Shown here one piece after another: positions 16,619 through 23,526 of a stretch of DNA of 64,000 bases (its first letter is position 1; each line of letters begins with the position of its first letter). The position numbers and the translations under genes are program-made. Source of the stretch: Hyalangium ruber (GTDB taxonomy: Bacteria > Myxococcota > Myxococcia > Myxococcales > Myxococcaceae); the NCBI RefSeq assembly GCF_034259325.1, contig NZ_JAXIVS010000009.1, positions 358,952 to 422,951 of the forward strand, in the 5' to 3' direction. The notes beneath the pieces are model-generated. The model made no database searches, was not told the DNA's origin, and worked only from the letters and a program-made list of their open reading frames with translations.

Positions 16619-17152
16619 ATGGCTCGGCTCAGCGCGGTGGCGTGGGGAGTGCTCGTGACGACGGTGGGGTGTGGCTACCGCTTCGTGCCCCGGGACGGGA
16701 CGCTGCCCGAAGGCGTCCGCGCGGTGTGCGCCCCCATCTTCCGCAATGACACGCCCGAGCCCGGCCTGGAGACGCTCTTCACGGGGACGCTGCGCCAGGA
16801 GCTGGTGCGCGCCGGGACGCTGGGGGAGGGCAAGGCGTGCGACGCGCGCCTCGAGGGCGTGGTGACGGGCGTGGGCAGCTCTCCGACCATCGTCACCGAG
16901 CCCATCCTCAACGAGCAGGGCGTCGTGGTGGTCGGCCCGCAGCTCGCCAGCTACCGGGCGGCCGCGTCGGTGAACCTGAAGCTGCTCAAGGACGGACGGG
17001 TACTGGCGGAGACGAATGTCTCCGGCACAGAGGACTATCTGCCGGGGAGCGGCGACGTCCTGCAAGCCGAGGCCAACCGCCAGGCCGCGCTCCGGCGTCT
17101 CTCGGAGACGCTGATGCGCGAGGGCTACGAGCGGCTGGCTCGGAACTGGTGA
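16619..17152 (+). CDS. lptE: LPS-assembly lipoprotein LptE
   Basis: LptE plugs the LptD outer-membrane barrel that places LPS on the cell surface. The 177-residue precursor has a signal ending in lipobox VTTVGC, followed directly by the family signature GYRFVPRDGTLPEGVRAV. The central part (FRNDTPEPGLETLFTGTLRQEL) and the closing helix are typical of the LptE/LptE-like 'LPS assembly lipoprotein' family. ATG 16619 is chosen because it gives a proper signal peptide and lies 7 nt after a -10 box. A holA gene, often between lptE and rpsT in related bacteria, is absent. It converges on rpsT with a shared hairpin between them. Confidence 0.88.
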   Translation: MARLSAVAWGVLVTTVGCGYRFVPRDGTLPEGVRAVCAPIFRNDTPEPGLETLFTGTLRQELVRAGTLGEGKACDARLEGVVTGVGSSPTIVTEPILNEQGVVVVGPQLASYRAAASVNLKLLKDGRVLAETNVSGTEDYLPGSGDVLQAEANRQAALRRLSETLMREGYERLARNW

Positions 17153-17171
17153 GGCGCCGGGGAGGCGCCTC
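17151..17171. terminator. Bidirectional terminator hairpin between lptE and rpsT
   Basis: Perfect inverted repeat GAGGCGCC (17151-17158), 5-nt loop, GGCGCCTC (17164-17171). It starts inside the lptE stop codon and lies 11 bp from the end of the convergent rpsT gene, so it can serve both. No long T-tract is present, as is usual in such GC-rich genomes. Confidence 0.65.
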
Positions 17172-17182
17172 GTCCAGGGTGA

Positions 17183-17452
17183 CTACTTCGCCTTGCCCGC
17201 GTTGGCGGCCTTGGCGAGGCGGGCGATGCGGCGCGCGGCGTTGCGCGGGTGGATGACGCCCTTGGAGGCGGCCTTGGCCAGCGTGCGGGTGGCTTCCTTG
17301 ACGGCGTCCGTGGTCTTGCCCGCGTCCTTGGTGGTGAGGGCCTCGCGCGCCTTCTTCACGGCGACCTTCACGGTGGTGCGCACGGTGGTGTTGCGGGCGC
17401 GGCGCTTCTGGGCCTGACGGTTGCGCTTCTCTGCAGACTTGGTGTTCGCCAA
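17183..17452 (-). CDS. rpsT: 30S ribosomal protein S20
   Basis: S20 binds 16S rRNA early in 30S assembly. The 89-residue sequence after the start reads ANTKSAEKRNRQAQKRR, the classic S20 N-terminus, and it is strongly basic throughout, ending in NAARRIARLAKAANAGKAK. The start codon must be TTG at 17452: it is the only codon that gives the correct N-terminus, and it is preceded by GGAG with suitable spacing. E. coli rpsT also uses UUG, where the weak start takes part in autoregulation, so the rare start may be functional here too. Longer in-frame extension upstream does not resemble S20. Confidence 0.95.
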   Translation of the reverse strand: MANTKSAEKRNRQAQKRRARNTTVRTTVKVAVKKAREALTTKDAGKTTDAVKEATRTLAKAASKGVIHPRNAARRIARLAKAANAGKAK

Positions 17453-17531
17453 GGTAATCTCCAACGGACGACTGTGGAAAAAGAGGGGGCCGTACCTACT
17501 TCGGCGCCCAGCGAGCGTCAAGGCGCCCGTG

Positions 17532-18698
17532 TTAGGCGGTGTACTCCCAGAGCAGCCCGGATGCATCCTGGAAACGGATCCGCTGGGGCTCGATCCCCTG
17601 CACGGCACCCGGGTGGGAGGCCTCCAACAGCGCCCGGAGCCGCTCGACGGAGCGGGCGGACGGCGCCCCCAGGGTGATCACCGCGCCCGAGGGCGGAGGC
17701 GCCTGGCCCGGTACGAAGCTCAAGCGCAGGGCCCCATCGCCATAATGGGCCTCGTTGGGGGCTCCGCGCTCGGAGTGCCAGCCGATCAGCGGCGCCACGG
17801 CGTCCCAGAAGGCCCGCTGGGCGGCCAGGTCCGGCACCGTGAAGCGCAGCGCCACCAGCGGCGCCCGGGGCAGGGAGGCTGGGGGCGGGAGGGCCTTCTC
17901 CGCCGCCTTGGCCGTCTGCCAGTGTCGCTCCATGTGGTCCAAGGTAGCCTCTCCCAGGGCCACACCCTCGGCCTTGAGCGCGGACTCGATGTGCTGGAAG
18001 CGGGTGGTGAAGCGGCGGATGGCCATGCGCAGCGCGTCCTCGGGGGGCGCGTGCAGGAAGCGCCCGAGGTTGGCCAGGGAGAAGAGGACATCGCCCAGCT
18101 CGTGCTCGATGGCGTCCCGGTCCCCAGAGGCGACGGCCTCGTCCAGCTCCCGTAGCTCCTCCTCGAGCTTGGCGCGCACGCCGGCGGTGTCCGGCCAGTC
18201 GAAGCCGATGCGGCTGGCCTTCTCGGTGAGGCGCTCGGCCCGGAGCAGGGCGGGCGCGGCGGTGGGCACCCCATCGAGCACCGAGCCCTCGCGGCCCGTC
18301 TTGCGCTTCTTCTCCTCGGCCTTGAGCTTGGCCCAGTTGTAGAGCACCTCCTCGGAGTCCTTCAGCTTCTTCTCGCCGAAGACATGGGGGTGGCGGCTCT
18401 CGATCTTGTCGCTGATGGCGCGGCACACCTCCGCCATCGAGAACTCGCCCTTCTCGGCGGCCAGCTGGGCGTGGAAGACGATCTGGAAGAGCAGATCCCC
18501 CAGCTCCTCGCACAGGGCGCGCCACGGGCCGCCGTAGGCCACCCGATCCATCTCGTCGAGCACCTCGAACGTCTCCTCGACGAGGTAGGGACGGAGCGAG
18601 CGCAGGTCCTGCTCCCGGTCCCACGGGCAGCCGCCCTCGGCGCGCAGCCGCGCCATGATCCCAACCAGCCGTTCCAGCTCCGCCCCGGTGGTGCTCAT
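17532..18698 (-). CDS. mazG: MazG nucleotide pyrophosphohydrolase fused to a C-terminal VOC (glyoxalase-like) domain
   Basis: Residues 1-270 are a complete double-domain MazG, which hydrolyses NTPs to NMP and pyrophosphate. CPWDREQDLRSLRPYLVEETFEV and ELGDLLFQIVFHAQLA are in the first half, and EELRELDEAV with EHELGDVLFSLANLGRFL in the second. Both Mg-binding acidic motifs are intact. After a proline-rich linker (271-278), residues 279-388 form an extra domain with VOC/glyoxalase features: VALRFTVPDLAAQRAFWDAV, GDGALRLSFVP and IRFQDASGLLWEYT. MazG is normally about 260-280 residues, so this is a fusion. ATG 18698. It is transcribed toward rpsT and is divergent from the TPR protein gene. Confidence 0.9.
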   Translation of the reverse strand: MSTTGAELERLVGIMARLRAEGGCPWDREQDLRSLRPYLVEETFEVLDEMDRVAYGGPWRALCEELGDLLFQIVFHAQLAAEKGEFSMAEVCRAISDKIESRHPHVFGEKKLKDSEEVLYNWAKLKAEEKKRKTGREGSVLDGVPTAAPALLRAERLTEKASRIGFDWPDTAGVRAKLEEELRELDEAVASGDRDAIEHELGDVLFSLANLGRFLHAPPEDALRMAIRRFTTRFQHIESALKAEGVALGEATLDHMERHWQTAKAAEKALPPPASLPRAPLVALRFTVPDLAAQRAFWDAVAPLIGWHSERGAPNEAHYGDGALRLSFVPGQAPPPSGAVITLGAPSARSVERLRALLEASHPGAVQGIEPQRIRFQDASGLLWEYTA

Positions 18699-18846
18699 GT
18701 GTTGACCAACCTCCGAATCCCTGGGCCTCTGCCTCGCCGGGGGGCCCGATCCCCGGAATTGGCCGCCTACCCGGTAAGCCAGGGGGGCAGGCGCGGCTCG
18801 ATTGCTTTCGCTGTGGAGGGAGCCTCGCCTATCATCGAAGGTCCGG

Positions 18847-21063
18847 ATGCCTCACTCCTTTTGTTCGCGCCTGCTGCCGCTGATCCTTTGTCTCGCGCTG
18901 TTCACCGCGGCGAAGGCGACTGCTCAGATCGAAGCGCCCTCGCTCATCCAAGAAGTGGACCCCGACACCCAGCCGGCCGACGAGTCGGATGACTCGGATG
19001 TCTACGAGGACGAAGAGCCAGGTCCGCGCCGCCCTGGAAACAAGAAGCCCAAGGGTCGCAACGCCGAGGACGACGAGCCCGTCGCGGCGCCGCCGACTCC
19101 GACGACCCCGGCCAATCCGAGCCCGCCCGGGCCGACGCCGACTCCCACCGCGACGCCGACCACTCCGGCGGCAACGCCTACGGCCCCGACTCCGGCGGCA
19201 CCCGCGGCTCCTACCCGTGCGCCGCCGCCGCCCCTGCTGGCGCCGCGCGTCTCCGATGCGGATCTGCTCGTCGTCTGGGACAACTGGAAGGAAGCCCGGA
19301 ACAAGGGAGATGCCCCCGGAGCCGAGCAGTGGCGCAAGGCGCTGCTGAAGCTGCGCGATGAGGTGGCCGCCTCGGACTTCGATGCCTTCAGCGTGAGCCT
19401 GCTGCGCGAGGCCCGCGCCAGACGGGACAAGGGCGACCTCAACGGGGCGGTGCAGCTGGCCGAGTCCGCGGCGGCGCTCTCGCCGAACCTGCCCTATGCG
19501 CGCTTCTCGCTGGCGGATCTGTACGCGCGCCGCCAGATCACCTCGGTGGACCGGTACGCGCCGGAGATCCAGGCCGGCGTCACCGCGCTGATGAAGGATC
19601 CCCGCTACCTGCGGCCGGCCCTGGCGGACCTCGGCGCCATGGGGCTGCTGGCCCTGCTGGCCACGGCGGTGGCGGTGGTGGGCGTGCTCTTCGTGCGGCG
19701 GGTGCGCTACTTCGTGCATGACTTCCACCACCTGTTCCCGCGCGGCATGGGCCGCTGGCAGTCCCTCGCGGTGGCGGTGACGGTGCTGGCCATGCCCTTC
19801 CTGCTGCGGCTGGGCATCCTGCCGGTGCTGCTGGTGCTGTTCGGCGCGGTGGTGCTCTACCTGACGATGGCCGAGCGCGCGGTGGCGGCGGTGCTGGTGG
19901 CGCTGGCGGGGTTGATCCCCCTGGCCGGAGGACACATCGCTCGCGCCACGGCCTTCGCGGGCACGGTGGCCGAGGACGTCTACGTGCTGGAGCGTGGTGG
20001 GTTCGCCGGGGATGACGCGGTGGCCCGGGTGCTCACGCGCCACTCCGAGAAGGCGGCCACCTTCGCCGAGCTCTTCGCCGTGGGGCGCTACCAGGGCCGT
20101 CGTGGGCAGCTTGAGGAGGCCGTGACGGCCTACAAGGCGGCCTCGGACGTGCTCGGCCGGCGCAACGCGATGTTGCTCACCAACTACGCCAACGTGCTGC
20201 TGGCCTCGGGAGACGCCGAGGCCGCGGCCCGACTCTACCAGGAGGCCTCCCAGGCGGATGGCACGCTGGCGGCGCCCTCCTACAACCTGGCGCAGATCTA
20301 CCGGCGCCGTGCCCGGGCCGTGCCCGACAACGAGGTGGGAGCCGAGCTCGAGCGCGCCGCGGAGACGATGACGGTGGCGCAGCGGCTGGACTCCACCTTG
20401 GTGGGGCGCGATGTGCCGCCGGATGACCGGATGCTGGTGAACCAGCTGCTGCTGTCGCCCACGCTTCCGCGCTCCGAGATGATGTTCCTGGCCGACGGCT
20501 CCGTGGCGGGGCGTCGCGTCGAGTCGCAGCTCGATCGCGTGCTGCTGGGCGCCTCGGGCATGACGGCGCGGCTCTACCCGGCGGTGCTGGTGGTGCTCCT
20601 GTTCCTCTGGGGCTCGGCGCGCGACCGGCTGCGGGCCTCGAAGTCCTGCGACAAGTGCGGGCGCCCGGTGTGCCGGCGGTGCGATCCGGACCTGGGCGCG
20701 GGCGCCTTCATGTGCAGCCAATGCACCAACGTGTTCGCCCGCAAGGGTGTGGTGCCCGAGCCGCTCCGGGCGCGCAAGCAGGCGGAGGTGCAGCGCCATC
20801 AGACGTGGATGGGGCGGGCCGCGCTGGCGATGGGGGCCCTGGTGTCCGGGGCCGGCCACGTCTTCGCGGGGCTGCCGATCCGCGGCGCCATCTACACCTT
20901 CCTCTTCCTGCTGGCCGTGTCCGTCGTGGTGCTGCGCGACGGGCTGCTCAAGGCCCCGTACGGCGATGCGCCGGTGTACCTCAAGCTGTTGCCGGTGGCG
21001 CTCCTCCTCCTTCCCCTCTATCTCCTGTCGCTGCGCGGGCTGCGCAAGCGTCAGGCGCAGTAG
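18847..21063 (+). CDS. TPR / zinc-ribbon polytopic membrane protein
   Basis: A 738-residue protein. Order of parts: signal peptide 1-27 (LLPLILCLALFTAAKATAQ), an acidic then Pro/Thr/Ala-rich linker (about 35-130), a TPR-like helical segment (about 135-250), a cluster of 4-5 membrane segments (about 260-380), TPR repeats (about 400-560; EEAVTAYKAASDVLGRRNAML, AEAAARLYQEASQADGTL), a membrane segment near 578-594, a zinc ribbon CDKCGRPVCRRC...CSQC (about 602-632), and final hydrophobic segments. ATG 18847 is chosen because it yields the signal peptide; TATCAT at 18830-18835 lies just upstream. The family is not recognised. It is probably co-transcribed with the DUF4388 gene 11 bp downstream. Confidence 0.8.
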   Translation: MPHSFCSRLLPLILCLALFTAAKATAQIEAPSLIQEVDPDTQPADESDDSDVYEDEEPGPRRPGNKKPKGRNAEDDEPVAAPPTPTTPANPSPPGPTPTPTATPTTPAATPTAPTPAAPAAPTRAPPPPLLAPRVSDADLLVVWDNWKEARNKGDAPGAEQWRKALLKLRDEVAASDFDAFSVSLLREARARRDKGDLNGAVQLAESAAALSPNLPYARFSLADLYARRQITSVDRYAPEIQAGVTALMKDPRYLRPALADLGAMGLLALLATAVAVVGVLFVRRVRYFVHDFHHLFPRGMGRWQSLAVAVTVLAMPFLLRLGILPVLLVLFGAVVLYLTMAERAVAAVLVALAGLIPLAGGHIARATAFAGTVAEDVYVLERGGFAGDDAVARVLTRHSEKAATFAELFAVGRYQGRRGQLEEAVTAYKAASDVLGRRNAMLLTNYANVLLASGDAEAAARLYQEASQADGTLAAPSYNLAQIYRRRARAVPDNEVGAELERAAETMTVAQRLDSTLVGRDVPPDDRMLVNQLLLSPTLPRSEMMFLADGSVAGRRVESQLDRVLLGASGMTARLYPAVLVVLLFLWGSARDRLRASKSCDKCGRPVCRRCDPDLGAGAFMCSQCTNVFARKGVVPEPLRARKQAEVQRHQTWMGRAALAMGALVSGAGHVFAGLPIRGAIYTFLFLLAVSVVVLRDGLLKAPYGDAPVYLKLLPVALLLLPLYLLSLRGLRKRQAQ

Positions 21064-21074
21064 GCCCCTAGACC

Positions 21075-22253
21075 ATGGCCCTTCAGGGAACACTCAAGGA
21101 CTTCGGGATCGCCGACATCCTGCAGCTCATTGGCCAGCAGCAGAAGACAGGGCAGTTGTGCCTGGCCAACAAGGAGCAGGAGGTCAACGTCTTCTTCAAG
21201 GACGGCAACATCGTCCGCGTGGAGAGCGTCACCCGGAAGAAGAAGGACCTCATCGGCAACATGCTGGTGCGCGCCGAGGTCATCACCGAGACCCAGCTCG
21301 ACGAGTCGCTGGAGACGCAGCGCCGCACCCTCAAGCGCCTGGGCGACGTGCTCGTCTCCAGTGGGGCGCTCACGGCCGACCGCTTCAAGAAGATGATGCA
21401 GCTGCAGGCCACCGAGACGCTCTATCGGCTCTTCAGCTGGGATGCGGGTACCTACGAGTTCAAGGCCGAGCCCGTCGAGTCGGACTCCGAAGCCATCACG
21501 CCGCTGCGCGCCGAGTCGGTGCTGATGGAAGGCTTCCGGATGGTCGACGAGTGGCCCGTCATCCGGAGGAAGATCAACCGCCTGGACATGCTGTTCGAAT
21601 GCACCCGGGAACTGCCGCCTCCCGTCCACAAGGAGGAGGATCTCGACGCCGCCTTCGATGACGCCTTCGCCGAGAAGAAGAAGGACGAGAACAAGGGCGA
21701 GTTCAAGTCGGTGGGTGACTCGGAGCGGCGCGTCTACGAGGAGATCGCGCGGGTGCCGGGCCGGGACGTGCGCAAGCTCATCGACGTCTCCTGCCTGGGC
21801 GAGTTCGAGACCTGCAAGGCGCTGCTCAACCTCATCAACCTGGACTACATCCGCCCCCTCACCGCGGGTGGCCAGGCTGCGGCCTCCGACCGCGAAAGCA
21901 TCCTGGCGAAGATCGGCGGGAGCCTGGGGCGGCTGGGCGCCAGCATGGCCACGCTGGGCGCCATCCTCTTCCTGGTGATGCAGCTGTCCGGGAGCCTGTC
22001 CCTGGCCAGCTCGCCTGCCTCCTCGTTCGCCGACCCCGCGGCCCAGCGCTTCATCTCCCGGGCGCAGATCAAGCGGATTGAGGCCGCCCTGGAGGTGTAC
22101 CGCTTGGAGAAGGGCGAGGTACCCCCTAATTTGGAAAGCCTCGTCCAAGCGGGGTTGTTACAGCCAACAGAGCTGAGCTACCCGTGGAGGGAGCCGTACC
22201 ATTACAGGCGCCTGGCTGCTCGAGAGTTCGTCCTGCTGCCACCCGTGTACTAG
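21075..22253 (+). CDS. DUF4388 protein with membrane segment and pseudopilin-like C-terminus
   Basis: The 392-residue protein starts with a DUF4388 (PatA N-terminal-like) domain, MALQGTLKDFGIADILQLIG through VFFKDGNIVRVES, common in myxobacterial regulators. A second, less clear helical domain follows (about 80-270), with an acidic linker DLDAAFDDAFAEKK near 185-200. A single hydrophobic segment lies at about 290-310. The last 70 residues (ISRAQIKRIEAALEVYRLEKGEVPPNLESLVQAGLL ... YPWREPYHY) resemble the soluble part of type II secretion major pseudopilins (GspG). That placement after a membrane anchor is unusual. It sits in an operon with the TPR/zinc-ribbon protein. Function unknown. Confidence 0.82.
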   Translation: MALQGTLKDFGIADILQLIGQQQKTGQLCLANKEQEVNVFFKDGNIVRVESVTRKKKDLIGNMLVRAEVITETQLDESLETQRRTLKRLGDVLVSSGALTADRFKKMMQLQATETLYRLFSWDAGTYEFKAEPVESDSEAITPLRAESVLMEGFRMVDEWPVIRRKINRLDMLFECTRELPPPVHKEEDLDAAFDDAFAEKKKDENKGEFKSVGDSERRVYEEIARVPGRDVRKLIDVSCLGEFETCKALLNLINLDYIRPLTAGGQAAASDRESILAKIGGSLGRLGASMATLGAILFLVMQLSGSLSLASSPASSFADPAAQRFISRAQIKRIEAALEVYRLEKGEVPPNLESLVQAGLLQPTELSYPWREPYHYRRLAAREFVLLPPVY

Positions 22254-22273
22254 CCAGCTACGCCCGCCTCCTT

Positions 22274-22287
22274 CCCCTGGTCAGGGG
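22274..22287 (+). terminator. Short GC hairpin between the DUF4388 gene and phoH
   Basis: CCCCT (22274-22278), loop GGTC, AGGGG (22283-22287), in a C/G-rich setting 21 bp after the DUF4388 stop. It may end that transcript; there is no T-tract. Confidence 0.35.
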
Positions 22288-22317
22288 GCGGCGTTAGGTT
22301 AAGTCCGGGACGGTTGA

Positions 22318-23418
22318 ATGGAGGAACGTACCTCATTGAGAAACCCCGCCACGTTGGAAGCGCCTGCTGTTCGCCCAACCTCTGCCAAGGTCGATGTCCG
22401 CGATAACGAGACGGCCCTGGCCCTGTGCGGCAATCAGAACGAGAACCTGAAGCTCATGGAGCGCCGGCTGGGCGTGCGAGTCGGCCAGCGTGGCACCGAG
22501 CTTCATCTGTCCGGTCCCGCCGATGCGGTGGCCTTCGCGGTACGCCTCGTGGAGAACCTCGAGGGGATGATTCGCGCCGGCCGCACCGTGTACCGCGAGG
22601 ATGTGGAGCAGGGCATCAAGGTGCTGGGGCGGGGCGGTGCCGAGTCGCTGCAGGAGGTCATGCTCGGCCCCGTGCTCAAGAGCTCCGGGAACCGGCAGAT
22701 CGCTCCCAAGAGCCTGGCCCAGAAGCGCTACGTCGAGGCCATTCGCGCCCACGACATCGTCTTCGGTATCGGCCCCGCGGGTACGGGAAAGACCTACCTC
22801 GCCATGGCCATGGCGGTGGCCTTCCTCCAGGAGCGCAAGGTCAAGCGCATCATCCTGGCGCGCCCCGCCGTGGAAGCCGGTGAGAAGCTCGGCTTCCTGC
22901 CCGGAGACCTGGCGGAGAAGGTGAACCCGTACCTGAGACCGCTCTATGACGCGCTGCACGACATGATGGCGGGCGAGCGCGCCGCGCAGCTGGTGGAGCA
23001 GGGCGTCATCGAAGTGGCTCCGCTGGCCTTCATGCGTGGCCGTACGCTCAATGATGCGTTCGTCATCCTCGACGAGGCGCAGAACACCACCGTCGAGCAG
23101 ATGAAGATGTTCCTCACCCGCCTGGGCTACAACAGCAAGGCGGTGGTGACGGGCGACGTGACGCAGGTGGACCTGCCCATCGGGAAGATGTCCGGCCTGA
23201 ACCACGCGCGCGCCATCCTGAAGAACATCGACGGCATCAACTTCTCCGAGTTCACGGAGGTGGATGTGGTACGCCACCCCCTGGTGCAGGAAGTCATTCG
23301 CGCCTACGACAAGGCCGAGTCGGCCAAGGCCGAAGCGGCCAAGGAGCAGGCGGCCCAGGAGGCGCAGGACCCTTCCGAGGCTGAGACTCCCGAAGTCGAG
23401 GAGCCCATCGCCACGTGA
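22318..23418 (+). CDS. phoH: PhoH-family ATPase (PhoH-like protein)
   Basis: PhoH proteins are P-loop ATPases related to helicases and linked to RNA metabolism. The 366-residue protein has a KH/R3H-like N-terminal region (about 30-110), then the ATPase core: Walker [14 protein letters not shown] near 152-164, Walker [10 protein letters not shown] near 247-255, and [18 protein letters not shown]. The C-terminus is a low-complexity Ala/Glu tail. ATG 22318 has no clear ribosome-binding site; a TTG at 22336 is the main alternative. The order phoH - 7TM-HD protein - ybeY is also found in many Gram-positive and Gram-negative bacteria, pointing to rRNA/RNA maturation functions. Confidence 0.93.
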   Translation: MEERTSLRNPATLEAPAVRPTSAKVDVRDNETALALCGNQNENLKLMERRLGVRVGQRGTELHLSGPADAVAFAVRLVENLEGMIRAGRTVYREDVEQGIKVLGRGGAESLQEVMLGPVLKSSGNRQIAPKSLAQKRYVEAIRAHDIVFGIGPAGTGKTYLAMAMAVAFLQERKVKRIILARPAVEAGEKLGFLPGDLAEKVNPYLRPLYDALHDMMAGERAAQLVEQGVIEVAPLAFMRGRTLNDAFVILDEAQNTTVEQMKMFLTRLGYNSKAVVTGDVTQVDLPIGKMSGLNHARAILKNIDGINFSEFTEVDVVRHPLVQEVIRAYDKAESAKAEAAKEQAAQEAQDPSEAETPEVEEPIAT

Positions 23419-23443
23419 TTTCGCGGACTTGGCTGACTGGAGG

Positions 23444-23467
23444 GACTCCGGGCGAGCGTCCGGAGTC
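23444..23467 (+). terminator. Terminator-like hairpin after phoH
   Basis: Perfect 8-bp inverted repeat GACTCCGG (23444-23451) / CCGGAGTC (23460-23467) with an 8-nt loop, 26 bp after the phoH stop. No T-tract follows. Confidence 0.5.
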
Positions 23468-23486
23468 GCTCTGGCAGCCTGCCTCC

Positions 23487-23516
23487 TTGATGCGGCCATC
23501 CAGGCTCTCGTAGGGT
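23487..23516 (+). promoter_or_regulatory. Putative promoter of the 7TM-HD gene
   Basis: TTGATG (23487-23492), 18-bp spacer, TAGGGT (23511-23516), 10 nt before the ATG at 23527. Together with the preceding hairpin it suggests that the gene has its own transcript in addition to read-through from phoH. Confidence 0.4.
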
Positions 23517-23526
23517 CGGGGGTCTT

